From an uncultured Pirellula sp. (lineage in GTDB: Bacteria; Planctomycetota; Planctomycetia; Pirellulales; Pirellulaceae), in the NCBI GenBank assembly GCA_903920425.1, contig CAIXME010000762.1, positions 1-40,766 on the forward strand: a DNA stretch of 40,766 nt, read 5' to 3'. The notes beneath the pieces were generated by a model that did not search any database, was not told the origin of the DNA, and was given only the letters and a program-made list of their open reading frames with translations. Position numbers and translations under genes: made by a program. Positions 6,996-17,010 of the stretch are shown piece by piece. Each line of letters opens with the position of its first letter. The first letter of the stretch is position 1.

Positions 6996-9668
6996 ATGAA
7001 TTCATCTATGCAATCCATCCAATCTCTCTGTTGGTTTATTGTTCTTTGGACCATCGCGTTGCAAAGTGTTGCACAAGAGCCGACTTTCCGGTCGCCGACG
7101 GGGACCGATTTTGCAAAGGTCATTCCTGGCGGTGTAACGATCTTGCCAAGCGGAAAATGGCTAACGCCTGTCGGCAAGCGACTTTACTCGGGAGAAGACT
7201 TGTGGAACGTGATCGCAAGCCCCGATGGCAAATTGATTGTCGCCCTATGCGATCAAGGGATCGACGTGTATCCAACCGACTCAACAGATCCGCGGCCGCT
7301 TTCTTTTCGGATCCCTTGGAAGAACGCCGCGTTTTGTGCCGCGTTCACAACAGATGGTAGCCGACTGATCGTTTCGAGCGGAGACGCTGGTCACGGTATT
7401 CAAGTATTTGAAACAACAGATTGGAACACGAAAGCTGTCTCGCGTCTCGAGGTACGAAATCAGAAGCCCATCCAAACGATCACGGCAGATGCAGAAGCCT
7501 ACATCAACGATATCGCATTAGCACCGGACGGACGGCATGTCTTTGGGGCAGACGTTGCCCGGCAGCGTATCGTAGTTTTTGATCTTGTCGATGAGAAAGT
7601 AGTAGCGGATATCCCAGCCGGCCGCGAGCCATTCTCGCTAGCCCTTTCCAAGGACGGAACTCGACTCTTCGTTGCCAATATCGGTGTTTTTGATTATTCC
7701 GTGATACCGCAGGGGAACGGGAATCCTCGCGGACTAGCGGTCCCTGCATTCGGATTTCCCTCCCAAGAAGCAACTGACGGTGTTGAGCGTGAGGGTCGCC
7801 AAGTACCAGGACTAGGAGATCCGTTAGTCACGGATGCAAATTCAGTTTGGATGCTCGACGTGGCCAATCCAGCAACGCCACAGGTTCTTGAGAAGATCAA
7901 AACTGGAATCCTTATTCATGCGGCAACAGAAACAGGCAAAGCAGTCGGTGGAAGCGCCCCCAATGATCTACTCATCTCAGGTGACAAGCTATTTGTTTCC
8001 AATGCCAACAACGACACGGTTCAGTATTTGGACGTCAAATCGCTCCAAATTCTCAAGACTGTAAAACTATCGCCACAACCTTTGCTTTCGAGCCTTCGAG
8101 GAGTCATCCCGTCAGGCATGGCAGCAACCAAGGACGGCAAGACCCTCTATGTTTGCGCGTCAGGTCTGAACGCAGTGGCCGTGATCTCTATAGAAACGGG
8201 AACCGTGGAGAATTGGATTCCAACGGGTTGGTTTCCAACGGCCTGCACTCTCTCCCCCGATGAACGAACTCTATACATCGCAACACAGAAAGGGTTGGGA
8301 CTTGGCCCTCGCGGCCCAAAGCACAAACGCACCGAATCCGACGAACGATTTGGATACACAGACATGCCGGGCATGGTGTGCGCTGTTACCTTGGACGGTT
8401 TAGCGGACGGAACAAAGACGGTTCTGAATAACAATGGAATGCTACCTTCGGCCAAACCAACGCCAACTCTACCAGAAGAAATCGAATACGTGGTATTCAT
8501 CACCAAAGAGAACCACACGTTTGATGGAATCTTTGGCGGCCTTCAAGGCTCGACCAGCGAACCCGACTACGCTGAGTTTGGAATGAATGGTTGGATCAAG
8601 GAAAACGGAAAACAAGAACGTCTGCCCATCATGCCGAACCATGTTCGCTTGGCAGAACAATTTTCTATCTCCGACAATTTCTACATGGAGCCTCAAGCCT
8701 CTGGAGACGGACATCGTTGGTTGGTCGGTGTCTATCCAAGCCTTTGGACCACGCGCGTTTTCTATTCTGGATGGGGTTTCAAAAAGAGCGATACGGCCAA
8801 AGGGCGAGCTGTTTCCTTTGGTTCCAATGGGTCGCAAATCCCAGAGGATTATTTGGAGAACGGTTCCATTTGGGAACATCTATCGAGGGGCGAGATTTCG
8901 TTCCGCAACTACGGCGAAGGGTTCGAGTTGCCGGATAACGACGAAGGTCCGATGACCAATCGCAGCGGCGCGTACACCCAACTGAACTACCCCATGCCAA
9001 AAGTTTTGTACGACAACACGGATTTCAACTACCCAGCTTACAACAACAACATTCCAGACATCGCGAGAGTAGACTGGTTCATCGAAGACATCGAAAAGTA
9101 TCGCGCTCAACATGATGGCGTTATTCCTCGATTCCTCAACGTCACGCTTTGCAACGACCATGGGGCTGGAGCAAACGCAAAGAATGGCTACCCCTATGTT
9201 GCCAGCTACATGGCGGACAATGACCTCGCCTTGGGGCGAATCGTAGCCTATCTATCTTCCCAACCTGAATGGAAGAAGATGGCGATCTTCGTAACTCAAG
9301 ATGACTCTGGCGGCGACAACGACTCCATTGACCGCCATCGATCGTATGTCCTCTGCATCAGCCCTTGGGCAAAGCGAGGGTACGTTTCGCACGAACATAG
9401 TTCCATCATCAGCATCATCAAGACCATTTACGGCCTGTTCGATCTTGGCTCGAACAATCTTTTCGATGCAACCGCAACGGATCTTTCGGACATGTTTTCT
9501 TCGGAACCAAATTACGCACCCTACAAATTTGTGCCCGTCGATCCTAGGGTTTTCAAGCCCGAAGACACCATTGACCCGACCGATCCGAAATTTGAACGAA
9601 GACGAAAAGAAGGCCCACCGGCAAAAATGGATGATCCAGACTTTGTAGAATGGCTTCGGAATCGATAG
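6996..9668 (+). CDS. Secreted YVTN beta-propeller / phosphoesterase fusion protein
   Basis: The protein has 890 residues. A Sec-type signal peptide covers roughly residues 1-26 (cleavage near V-A-Q). Residues ~55-470 form a YncE/YVTN-like beta-propeller with repeated blades such as [13 protein letters not shown] and [15 protein letters not shown]. From ~497 a phosphoesterase domain (PF04185-like, alkaline phosphatase superfamily) starts with [14 protein letters not shown]. It includes N-D-H-G-A-G around 720 and T-Q-D-D-S-G-G-D around 767, plausible metal-binding positions. Proteins of this architecture are known in planctomycetes and acidobacteria; the substrate is not known. An alternative start is the ATG at 7008. 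The next gene follows after 49 bases. Confidence 0.92.
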   Translation: MNSSMQSIQSLCWFIVLWTIALQSVAQEPTFRSPTGTDFAKVIPGGVTILPSGKWLTPVGKRLYSGEDLWNVIASPDGKLIVALCDQGIDVYPTDSTDPRPLSFRIPWKNAAFCAAFTTDGSRLIVSSGDAGHGIQVFETTDWNTKAVSRLEVRNQKPIQTITADAEAYINDIALAPDGRHVFGADVARQRIVVFDLVDEKVVADIPAGREPFSLALSKDGTRLFVANIGVFDYSVIPQGNGNPRGLAVPAFGFPSQEATDGVEREGRQVPGLGDPLVTDANSVWMLDVANPATPQVLEKIKTGILIHAATETGKAVGGSAPNDLLISGDKLFVSNANNDTVQYLDVKSLQILKTVKLSPQPLLSSLRGVIPSGMAATKDGKTLYVCASGLNAVAVISIETGTVENWIPTGWFPTACTLSPDERTLYIATQKGLGLGPRGPKHKRTESDERFGYTDMPGMVCAVTLDGLADGTKTVLNNNGMLPSAKPTPTLPEEIEYVVFITKENHTFDGIFGGLQGSTSEPDYAEFGMNGWIKENGKQERLPIMPNHVRLAEQFSISDNFYMEPQASGDGHRWLVGVYPSLWTTRVFYSGWGFKKSDTAKGRAVSFGSNGSQIPEDYLENGSIWEHLSRGEISFRNYGEGFELPDNDEGPMTNRSGAYTQLNYPMPKVLYDNTDFNYPAYNNNIPDIARVDWFIEDIEKYRAQHDGVIPRFLNVTLCNDHGAGANAKNGYPYVASYMADNDLALGRIVAYLSSQPEWKKMAIFVTQDDSGGDNDSIDRHRSYVLCISPWAKRGYVSHEHSSIISIIKTIYGLFDLGSNNLFDATATDLSDMFSSEPNYAPYKFVPVDPRVFKPEDTIDPTDPKFERRRKEGPPAKMDDPDFVEWLRNR

Positions 9669-9707
9669 TGTTCGGTTGAATGTACCCGGCGCCCTAAGGT
9701 CTCTCAC

Positions 9708-9712
9708 GGAGG
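9708..9712 (+). promoter_or_regulatory. Strong Shine-Dalgarno that fixes a TTG start for phoH2
   Basis: GGAGG lies five bases before the TTG at 9718. Few genes in this window have such a clear site, so it decides the start of the PIN-PhoH gene. Confidence 0.75.
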
Positions 9713-9717
9713 AAATC

Positions 9718-11058
9718 TTGCTCGTACCTAATCCAACAACTGTACCCAAATTATTTGTAATCGATACGAACGTTATCCTTCACGATGCGAGCTGCATCCG
9801 GAATTTCGAAGAGAATGATGTAGCCATTCCGATTGTCGTTCTCGAAGAACTAGATCAATTCAAAAAGGGAAACGATGACGTCAATTTTCAAGCACGTGCG
9901 TTTCTCCGAACCATCGATGCATTGACCAGCGATGCTTTTGCCTCGGAAGGAACAAGCATCGGAAGCGGACTTGGAACCTTGCGATTGATTCTCGGTTCCG
10001 AACCTCAAACTCAGCTGAATGACGCGTTTTTGGACGACTGTGCAGATCACCGCATTCTGAATACCGCCCTAAGACTGCAAGAACAAGAAGCGCCCCGCGC
10101 TGTGGTGCTGGTCACGAAAGACACCAATCTCCGAATGAAGGCCAAGGCTTTCGGATTAACCGCCCAAGACTACATTACGGACAAGGTCGCTAGTTTTGAG
10201 AAGCTCTATACTGGCAAACGTCTCGTGGATGATCTACCACCCGCTTCGTTAGAGCCTTTTTATAAAAACGGTGGGCATCTCGCGGCAGAGGAGCTATCCG
10301 AAATTGAATCACCTATTGCGAACGAAAATTATATTCTGCGCAGTGGCTCGAAATCAGTTCTAGCCACCTACAACGCAAACCAAAAATGCTTTAATCGCAT
10401 CGATCGCGTAGGGGCCTCTGGCATCCAACCCCGCAACGCAGAACAATCCTTTGCGCTGCGGGCCTTGATGGATGACAACATCAAATTGGTTACGCTATCG
10501 GGGCAGGCTGGCTCGGGGAAAACACTGTTGGCTCTCGCAGCTGCCATGGAATGCCGAGGACGATATCGCCAAACGCTTTTAGCGAGACCGATTGTACCGT
10601 TGAGCAACAAAGACCTTGGTTTTTTGCCAGGTGACATCGACGCGAAACTCGATCCGTACATGCAACCGCTGTATGACAACCTGGCCGTTATTCAGCCTCA
10701 ACGTGGAGATGGCTCTGCGTCCCTGCGAGGCCAAGAAATGTTGGAAGCCAATCGAATTGAAATTGCTCCGCTAGCCTACATCCGTGGACGAAGCTTGCAC
10801 AGGGTCTTCTTTATTGTGGACGAAGCACAAAACCTGACGCCACACGAAATCAAGACCATCATCACACGAGCTGGTGAAGGAACCAAGATTGTGTTCACGG
10901 GCGACATCAACCAAATCGATCATCCCTATCTAGACTCGCTCTCGAATGGACTGAGCTACGTGATCGACCGGATGGTAGGGCAATCCATCTATGGACACGT
11001 ATCGCTCGAAAAGGGGGAACGCTCGGAACTCTCGGAACTCGCCAGCAAATTGCTGTAA
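9718..11058 (+). CDS. phoH2: PhoH2-type protein (PIN ribonuclease + PhoH ATPase)
   Basis: The protein has 446 residues from a TTG at 9718. This start is supported by a perfect GGAGG at 9708-9712 with a 5-base spacer; an upstream in-frame TTG at 9676 lacks a ribosome site. The N-terminal PIN domain starts K-L-F-V-I-D-T-N (Asp16), followed by acidic residues such as L-E-E-L-D. The C-terminal PhoH ATPase has Walker A G-Q-A-G-S-G-K-T at 262-269 and Walker B F-F-I-V-D-E-A-Q at 364-371. Family members combine RNA helicase and ribonuclease activity (known for mycobacterial PhoH2) and are linked to phosphate or stress responses. Adjacency to a phosphoesterase gene on the same strand suggests co-transcription. 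Confidence 0.93.
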   Translation: MLVPNPTTVPKLFVIDTNVILHDASCIRNFEENDVAIPIVVLEELDQFKKGNDDVNFQARAFLRTIDALTSDAFASEGTSIGSGLGTLRLILGSEPQTQLNDAFLDDCADHRILNTALRLQEQEAPRAVVLVTKDTNLRMKAKAFGLTAQDYITDKVASFEKLYTGKRLVDDLPPASLEPFYKNGGHLAAEELSEIESPIANENYILRSGSKSVLATYNANQKCFNRIDRVGASGIQPRNAEQSFALRALMDDNIKLVTLSGQAGSGKTLLALAAAMECRGRYRQTLLARPIVPLSNKDLGFLPGDIDAKLDPYMQPLYDNLAVIQPQRGDGSASLRGQEMLEANRIEIAPLAYIRGRSLHRVFFIVDEAQNLTPHEIKTIITRAGEGTKIVFTGDINQIDHPYLDSLSNGLSYVIDRMVGQSIYGHVSLEKGERSELSELASKLL

Positions 11059-11136
11059 TTGACAAAATAGAAGAGCGACAATCCACAAAACGCCAGAACT
11101 GCGTTAGCAACTGTTCTACAATGGGAGTCTTTAGCT

Positions 11137-12531
11137 GTGGCGGGCCATGGCTTGTATTTCCCCAGCGAGCAAACGTTGAATAGCCAATCTCATCCGTCTT
11201 CCGCAGAACGAGAGTCTCAGCTAAGCCCTCCGCTTGCGAAATCGCCGAATCAGGATGCGTTGAAGTTGACAACTGGACTGCAACGCTGGACCGCAATCTG
11301 TAGCCTAGCCTTGCTGGCATCGACATGGCGATTGTGGACGCCGCAAAACATTTACCCACAAATCCCTGCATTTGCGGCATTGTGTTCTGCACCGACGTGG
11401 CTGGACTGGACAGCACTATCGACGTTGATTTTCGGACTGGGATTGTTAGTAGCTAACCGCTCACCACGATACCGCAGTGGCGGTTGCGGTTGCGTATTGC
11501 TTTCGCTTGCGATGTTGATTTGCCTCGATCAACACCGGCTGCAAGCATGGGCCTATCAACTACTTCTGTTCGTGACCTTCTGGCTACTGTGCGAAAGCCC
11601 GACTTCGCTCAAATGGATCACACGGCTGATTATCAGTGTCTACTGCTACTCCGCGATAGGAAAACTGGACTACGAATTCTTGCACACGGTAGGACAGCAA
11701 ATGACACAAGCAGGGAGCAAATGGTTCTTTCGCGACCCAGCGACGAGCCCTACGTCTTTTAGCCCATGGATTGTCGCATTGATTCCGATTGCCGAGTTGG
11801 CGATCGCAGCCGGACTGGCATGGCCAAGAAGTCGTCGCGTCGCAGGAGTTTTTGCGATCTTCATGCATCTTGTTCTCTTGATGATTTTGGGCCCTTTAGG
11901 ACTGAACCATCAAGCTGGCGTCTTGATCTGGAATATTCAGTTCCTAGGTCAGGCAGTGTTCTTGTTCCAATGGATCCCAGCAGCAAAACTTGCAACAGTA
12001 GTTTCTCATGGGAACGAGAATGCTTGGTACCGTACCGTTGGCAATTGCTCCGTCGCAAGTATCGCGATTCTTGTCATGGTATTGCCCTGTACCGAGCGAT
12101 TCGGATTGTGGGACCACTGGCCTAGCTGGGCTTTGTATGCTCCCCATAGCAGCCGCGTTCGAGTCGAAATCGCCAGCACGCGCGTCGAACAATTGCCTAA
12201 GGAGTTTGCTTCGCTCATCAGCCCTTTAGACAACACGGAAGCATCCATTGCTCAATGGGTGGCCGTTCCGCTCGATTCATGGTCGCTGCATACTCTCAAA
12301 ACGCCCATCTATCCTCAGTCTCGCTTTCAACTCGGTGTAGCGAGACACTTGGCCCAATGGGTGGACGCCGAGCTTGAAATGCGAATCATAGTACTAGGAC
12401 CGGCGAACCGGTTTACAGGTCAGAGGTCAACCGTCGTCCTAGAAGGTAATTCCGACATAGATAAAGCGGGGCGGGCATATTGGTTCAATACCGTGCCGCG
12501 TCGCACCAACGATGACACGCAGCGGCTATGA
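11137..12531 (+). CDS. Polytopic membrane protein, HTTM/MauE-like
   Basis: The protein has 464 residues, taken from a GTG at 11137 with GGGAG nine bases upstream; the start is uncertain because ~45 hydrophilic residues precede the first membrane segment. About eight to nine hydrophobic segments follow, then a ~150-residue hydrophilic C-terminal region. The stretch S-V-Y-C-Y-S-A-I-G-K-L-D-Y-E-F-L resembles the conserved A-x-x-K-L element of HTTM/VKGC and DoxX/MauE membrane families. I cannot assign a reaction. It converges with the DUF4328 gene, and their 3' ends overlap by 6 bases. Confidence 0.82.
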   Translation: MAGHGLYFPSEQTLNSQSHPSSAERESQLSPPLAKSPNQDALKLTTGLQRWTAICSLALLASTWRLWTPQNIYPQIPAFAALCSAPTWLDWTALSTLIFGLGLLVANRSPRYRSGGCGCVLLSLAMLICLDQHRLQAWAYQLLLFVTFWLLCESPTSLKWITRLIISVYCYSAIGKLDYEFLHTVGQQMTQAGSKWFFRDPATSPTSFSPWIVALIPIAELAIAAGLAWPRSRRVAGVFAIFMHLVLLMILGPLGLNHQAGVLIWNIQFLGQAVFLFQWIPAAKLATVVSHGNENAWYRTVGNCSVASIAILVMVLPCTERFGLWDHWPSWALYAPHSSRVRVEIASTRVEQLPKEFASLISPLDNTEASIAQWVAVPLDSWSLHTLKTPIYPQSRFQLGVARHLAQWVDAELEMRIIVLGPANRFTGQRSTVVLEGNSDIDKAGRAYWFNTVPRRTNDDTQRL

Positions 12532-13254
12532 ACCGGCGATCCAAGCTGTTTGTGCTTTTTGAATCCGCGATATCATCAACAAAGCAACAATGCACAAAAG
12601 GATGCTAAGCGATTCCTCTATTACCGAGACCCATGTAGCACCGATGATCATGGGGATCGTGTCGGCAGCAAGCTGCAATCGCATCGAAATCTGGCCCAGG
12701 AAACCACAAACCAACCATAACGTCCACCAAAGTGGTAACACGCCAACGGGCTGTGAGTTCCATCGTTCAGGAGAATGGCTCGCGCGGTATAGCTCGCTCA
12801 TAGCGATATAGGGCCGAAACAAATTAAAGATCGGGATAAAGAAATATCCAAATGACCAACCTGGTGTGATCGTCATTCCGCGAGCACCAAAGCCGCGCAC
12901 ATTATGGTGCGCTCGAATAATAAAGAATGCAAACACGATCGCCGTTAAGATGTATTCTGCAAGCGAGACAATGGCGATCATCTGCTCACGAAGGTCGTTG
13001 CTCTCTGCCGCTTCGCTGCTGATCGTCGGCTGGGACAGCAAATCAATCTGCATGAGACTCGAGACAACGCTGGCGACTGCCAAGACTGCACCTAGGACAA
13101 AGAGAATGCAAAGCAATGTGCACAACGTGCGGTTGTCGTACTTCGCCTTGCGTTCATACCAAAAGGTGGATGCGTTCTCACCCGTGACATCCAACGTGGA
13201 TGTATCTAACGCCGACGGAGAGCTATATGGATTGAGGGGAGAGGATTCGGACAT
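12526..13254 (-). CDS. DUF4328 family membrane protein
   Basis: The protein has 242 residues from an ATG. An N-terminal Pro/Ser-rich cytoplasmic segment (N-P-Y-S-S-P) is common in small planctomycete membrane proteins. The core matches DUF4328: T-P-G-W-S-F-G-Y-F-F-I-P-I-F-N-L-F-R-P-Y followed by M-S-E-L-Y-R-A-S. About four to five membrane segments are visible. The family has no known biochemical function. It is divergent from the oxidoreductase at 13476, with 221 bases between them, and its last codons overlap the convergent HTTM-like gene. Confidence 0.85.
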   Translation of the reverse strand: MSESSPLNPYSSPSALDTSTLDVTGENASTFWYERKAKYDNRTLCTLLCILFVLGAVLAVASVVSSLMQIDLLSQPTISSEAAESNDLREQMIAIVSLAEYILTAIVFAFFIIRAHHNVRGFGARGMTITPGWSFGYFFIPIFNLFRPYIAMSELYRASHSPERWNSQPVGVLPLWWTLWLVCGFLGQISMRLQLAADTIPMIIGATWVSVIEESLSILLCIVALLMISRIQKAQTAWIAGS

Positions 13255-13475
13255 GGCGTGACAGCTCCAGAGATAAATTAACGTAGAAGAATGCGAGGTC
13301 GAAAATATATCAAATCTCTTGCGACGGGTGTGTCTTGGGACGGAGACAAAATATCATGAAAAACCTAATTCAAACGGAACAGGACATGGCAACCTCATTG
13401 TTGGTTAGAGTATGTTGTTGAAATGAATGATTCGGTGACGTTGACCATTCCCTCCTCAAAGCCCCCCTCCCCAAA

Positions 13476-14759
13476 ATGCAACGACGCAATTTTCTTACAG
13501 GTACTTCCGTTAGCTTAGCCATGTCCACGATGGTTGCAGCGAGATCTCGTTTGTCTGCCGCGCCGAGCAATGCACCGCGAGTGGTGGTGGGCATGATGGG
13601 CCTCAGTCGCGGAAAGGATCTCGCAGCCGACCTATTGAAGATTCCTGGCGTCGAAATCAAATACGCATGCGATACCGATACATCGAGAGCAGCTGCGGGA
13701 ACCAAGTTCATCAACGAGGCTGGAGGCAAAGCGATTGCTGTTCAAGACTTTCGAACCATCCTTGACGACAAGGAAGTGGATGCGCTCTTTTGCGCAGCCC
13801 CTAATCACTGGCACGGGCCGGCAACCATCTTAGGATGCAAAGCCGGCAAGCATGTTTATGTTGAGAAGCCAGCATGCCACAACCCCCAAGAAGGCGAGTG
13901 GATGGTGCGAGCCGCAGAACAAGCCCAGCGCTGTGTCCAAGTTGGCAATCAACGACGCAGCAGTATCGGTTTTCAATCTGCCATTGCAAAGCTCCATGCA
14001 GGTTCGATCGGCAAACCTTATCTGGCCCGTGCTTTCTTTAACCGTATGCGAGGCTCGATTGGCACCAAGATGGACTCGGTCCCACCGTCGACTCTCGATT
14101 ATGAACTATGGCAAGGTCCTGCACCTCGTCGAGCCTTTCGCGACAATGTAGTGCACTACAACTGGCATTGGTTTTGGAATTGGGGCAATGGAGAGCTGGG
14201 CAACAATGGCGTGCACGGACTAGACATATGCCGTTGGGGGTTGCAAGTCGATTACCCCAATCGCACCGTCTCCAGCGGTGGTCGTTATTGCCATCGCGAT
14301 GATCAAGAGACACCCGACACGCAAACTGTTTCCTGGCAATTCGAGGGAGGCAAAGAGATCTGTTACCAGGGCCTCTCGTGTACGCAGCGAGCGCCGGGCC
14401 CCTTTGTATCCTTTTATGGAACGGAGGGAGCCATGGAGATCGACGCTGACGGTGGCTACAAAATTTTTGACGCAGCCAACAAAGAAGTCTTCAGCGCGGA
14501 AAAGACGGGCTGGGGACAGATGGAGCACATCCAGAACTTCATCGACTCCATCCGCGCCAACGATCCGTCCAAGCTCAATCAACCGATATTGAGCGGTCAC
14601 AAAAGTACGTTGCTTTGCCATCTTGGAAATGCAGCACATCGCACCGACCGAATCCTGCACTCCGACGTAAAAGATGGACGATGGACCGATGCGGACATTC
14701 CCAAAAATCTATGGCGTCGCGATTACGACCCATCGTGGGAAAAACAGATCTCGGAATAG
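13476..14759 (+). CDS. Tat-exported Gfo/Idh/MocA family oxidoreductase
   Basis: The protein has 427 residues. A twin-arginine signal R-R-N-F-L-T-G at residues 3-9 is followed by an Ala/Ser-rich hydrophobic stretch, so export in folded form with bound cofactor is likely. The Rossmann NAD(P)-binding region begins at V-V-V-G-M-M-G-L. The signature E-K-P lies at 130-132 with the catalytic-type Lys131. N-G-V-H-G-L-D-I-C-R-W-G in the C-terminal half is typical of the planctomycete branch. Members oxidise or rearrange sugars or sugar-like substrates; the specific substrate cannot be read from sequence. It appears to be a single-gene unit: about 400 bases separate it from the next gene. Confidence 0.92.
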   Translation: MQRRNFLTGTSVSLAMSTMVAARSRLSAAPSNAPRVVVGMMGLSRGKDLAADLLKIPGVEIKYACDTDTSRAAAGTKFINEAGGKAIAVQDFRTILDDKEVDALFCAAPNHWHGPATILGCKAGKHVYVEKPACHNPQEGEWMVRAAEQAQRCVQVGNQRRSSIGFQSAIAKLHAGSIGKPYLARAFFNRMRGSIGTKMDSVPPSTLDYELWQGPAPRRAFRDNVVHYNWHWFWNWGNGELGNNGVHGLDICRWGLQVDYPNRTVSSGGRYCHRDDQETPDTQTVSWQFEGGKEICYQGLSCTQRAPGPFVSFYGTEGAMEIDADGGYKIFDAANKEVFSAEKTGWGQMEHIQNFIDSIRANDPSKLNQPILSGHKSTLLCHLGNAAHRTDRILHSDVKDGRWTDADIPKNLWRRDYDPSWEKQISE

Positions 14760-15155
14760 CACCTGCAATCGGCCAATGCAAAAATGGCGTTCTAGTCTCG
14801 ATCTAAAGCCTAAAGCAATTTGAGATAGCGGCTGCATGTACCGTCCGGTGATTCAGGTTCCACGCTAGAACCAATTCCACCTGTAGAGAGTTGATTTAGG
14901 GTTGCATGTGCGGCAAGCCGTTACAACTAGAATAACCCTACGCAGAGGCGGGTCAGCGATGGCAATGGACTTCTAGCCGCGAGTTTTGATTAATACAACA
15001 GCCCCGTCTGCACCGTCACGCCATCAAAGTGTGTCGGATTTTTTGAAAAATCCGGTTAAACAGCACTTAAATTGCAGGTACAATTTCGAAATAAACAACC
15101 GAAGCCTCACTCTTTGACAACTCAACACCCCAAATCTTCCGCGGAACCCGCAATC
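14760..15155. promoter_or_regulatory. 396-bp gap upstream of second DUF1559 gene
   Basis: No gene is seen. It must hold the promoter of the downstream pseudopilin-like gene. The only structure I can support is the AT-rich hairpin at 15035-15054, listed separately. Confidence 0.4.
15035..15054. promoter_or_regulatory. Perfect AT-rich palindrome/hairpin before second DUF1559 gene
   Basis: cggattttttgaaaaatccg is a perfect 9+9 inverted repeat with a 2-base centre, about 100 bases before the ATG at 15156. It could be a protein-binding palindrome or an RNA hairpin in the leader. On the plus strand no T-run follows, so it is not a standard terminator. Confidence 0.45.
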
Positions 15156-16181
15156 ATGCGTTCAAAGAATCGTCGAGCCCACAGAAAGAGTGCATTTACG
15201 CTAGTTGAGCTTCTAGTCGTCATCGCAATCATCGGTATTTTGGTTGGGCTGCTTTTGCCGGCCGTCCAGGCGGCACGCGAAGCCGCTCGAGCCATGCAAT
15301 GCAAAAACAATCTGCATCAAATTGCGTTGGCCGTCGATAACTTTCACGCCGCCCAGAAATGCTTTCCACCGGCTCGCTACCAGCCTCGACCGGGAGACCC
15401 TGCTTCGTTGGCATGCGGAGGCAAAGAGACAACTTGGCTCGTGCGAATTATGCCATACATGGAGGCCCGAGTCGTCGAACAAGGTTGGGATTACTCCATG
15501 CCTTATAGCGACCACCCTGAAGAAGTACGGATAAAGACGTTACCAACCTATTGCTGCCCGGCGCGTCGCTCTGCAGGCGAAGCCAAAGGGAACGGTCAAG
15601 TTGTCGGTTCCGGAACGGTATGGATCACACTGCCGTGCGGATGCCGCATCCCTGTACCAGGCTCTGGTGGTGGATCTGCTACCGGTGCTGTTGGGGATTA
15701 TGGGGCTAACCACGGAGACCTATCTCCTGGCTCCTCAGGGCTTGCAACAGATTTCAGCTTTGGCGGTAACGGCACAGGTCCCATCATCTCCAGTCGCGCC
15801 ACGTGCAACGATGGGATCCCTCGCAACTGGCAAGACAGAATAGCGCACCGCCACGTTACCGACGGCTTGAGCAACACGTTCCTCGTAGGAGAGATGCACG
15901 TTCCCATGGGAAAATTGGGGCAGTCGCCACAAGACGCGTTCATCTTCAACGGCGACAACGTTTTTAACTTCGCTCGACTTGGTGGCCCAACAATGCCCAT
16001 CGCCACGGACTTGAGAGGCGAAGGAAACAATTTGGTGCGATGGGGAAGCTGGCACGTGGGGTACTGTCAGTTTGCAGCTGCAGACGGCAGCATTCGTGCC
16101 ATCAGCAATCAAATCGATACCGATACGCTTGGGCGCCTTTGCAACCGAGCTGATGGCGAACCGGTCAATTTCGAAGAATAG
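15156..16181 (+). CDS. DUF1559 domain pseudopilin-like protein, second copy
   Basis: The protein has 341 residues from the ATG at 15156, chosen because it yields a short basic leader ([13 protein letters not shown]) before [18 protein letters not shown]; an upstream TTG frame would give an atypical 40-residue leader. [18 protein letters not shown] follows, then the DUF1559 domain with paired Cys residues in the middle (Y-C-C-P-A-R and L-P-C-G-C) and the closing [14 protein letters not shown]. The tail DGEPVNFEE parallels GGEIVDFED of the first copy. The Gly-rich central region is longer than in copy one. It is three bases from the lipoprotein gene that follows, so the pair is surely co-transcribed. 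Confidence 0.92.
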   Translation: MRSKNRRAHRKSAFTLVELLVVIAIIGILVGLLLPAVQAAREAARAMQCKNNLHQIALAVDNFHAAQKCFPPARYQPRPGDPASLACGGKETTWLVRIMPYMEARVVEQGWDYSMPYSDHPEEVRIKTLPTYCCPARRSAGEAKGNGQVVGSGTVWITLPCGCRIPVPGSGGGSATGAVGDYGANHGDLSPGSSGLATDFSFGGNGTGPIISSRATCNDGIPRNWQDRIAHRHVTDGLSNTFLVGEMHVPMGKLGQSPQDAFIFNGDNVFNFARLGGPTMPIATDLRGEGNNLVRWGSWHVGYCQFAAADGSIRAISNQIDTDTLGRLCNRADGEPVNFEE

Positions 16182-16184
16182 CAA

Positions 16185-16673
16185 ATGCCGACCAAATTCC
16201 TTTCGATACTATTCTTTATCGCTATTGCCTGCCCAACCTTGATGGGCTGCCGCGATAGCAAACTCAAGACATTCCCAACTCGCGGCAAAGTTGTCTTTGC
16301 AGATGGCACACCGGTCAAAGTTGGAACGATCGAATGCAAATCGCTACAACATGGCGTTCAAGCGTCCGGCACGATCGAGCTCGACGGAACGTTTTCTTTG
16401 ACGACCTATGTGCAAGGCGATGGTGCCGTTGCCGGGTCGCATCAATGTGTGATTGTGCAATTTATTCAAACAGAGAACATTCCGAATTACAAACCATCCA
16501 CACTGGGAGTGGTAAACAGGAAACACGCATCGTACTCGACGTCTGGATTGCATTTCGATGTCTCGCCTACCGGCCCCAATGAAATCGTGATCGAGGTGCA
16601 AGGGGTAGAATCCGCTAGCGCCAGCAGCCAAGAATCGCACGGGCACGATTCGGATCACGCGCCCAAGCCTTAA
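16185..16673 (+). CDS. Small lipoprotein, partner of second DUF1559 gene
   Basis: The protein has 162 residues. The signal peptide ends in a lipobox L-M-G-C (Cys22). The mature part begins with a charged linker and a beta-rich domain (T-R-G-K-V-V-F-A-D-G-T-P-V) like the carboxypeptidase-regulatory fold seen in planctomycete lipoproteins. The C-terminus is Ser/His/Asp-rich (S-H-G-H-D-S-D-H), a possible weak metal-binding tail. It starts three bases after the DUF1559 stop. Function unknown; the repeated pairing suggests it works with the pseudopilin-like protein. Confidence 0.87.
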   Translation: MPTKFLSILFFIAIACPTLMGCRDSKLKTFPTRGKVVFADGTPVKVGTIECKSLQHGVQASGTIELDGTFSLTTYVQGDGAVAGSHQCVIVQFIQTENIPNYKPSTLGVVNRKHASYSTSGLHFDVSPTGPNEIVIEVQGVESASASSQESHGHDSDHAPKP

Positions 16674-16706
16674 CGAAGAGCTAACCCATTCAATCTGAAC
16701 TCTTCT

Positions 16707-16733
16707 CTGCCTCTGCGGCTCTGTGTGAGGCAG
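16707..16733. repeat. Short inverted repeat in the gap before htrA
   Basis: ctgcctc (16707-16713) pairs with gaggcag (16727-16733) across a 13-base loop, shortly after the lipoprotein stop. No T-tract follows. The rest of the 337-base gap 16674-17010 shows nothing I can support. Confidence 0.3.
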
Positions 16734-17010
16734 CAAACCTGGACACAAACATCGGAACGCGACCTCACATAAAACCAGGTCGTTAGGCCCTTCTTTATTC
16801 AGGCCCTCTGTTCCCGCCATTTTTTGAGGGGAGTCTCTCCGGCCGGTGACTATCCGTTTCGCGGATCGCAATCAAATCGCTCCCATTGGGTGGCTGGCAA
16901 GGTTCTTCAGAATAACGGCCGCGGTTTGGTACGAAATTTGTTAGTGAGCCAATGAGCCCGTTTTGCCGTAGGTCGTTTTGGCAAATGGTGCGAAGAAATC
17001 CCCGTACGTA

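Noticed and set aside
9676-9717. Upstream TTG start for phoH2
   Set aside because: No ribosome-binding site precedes it, while TTG 9718 has GGAGG five bases before it and begins just ahead of the PIN domain.
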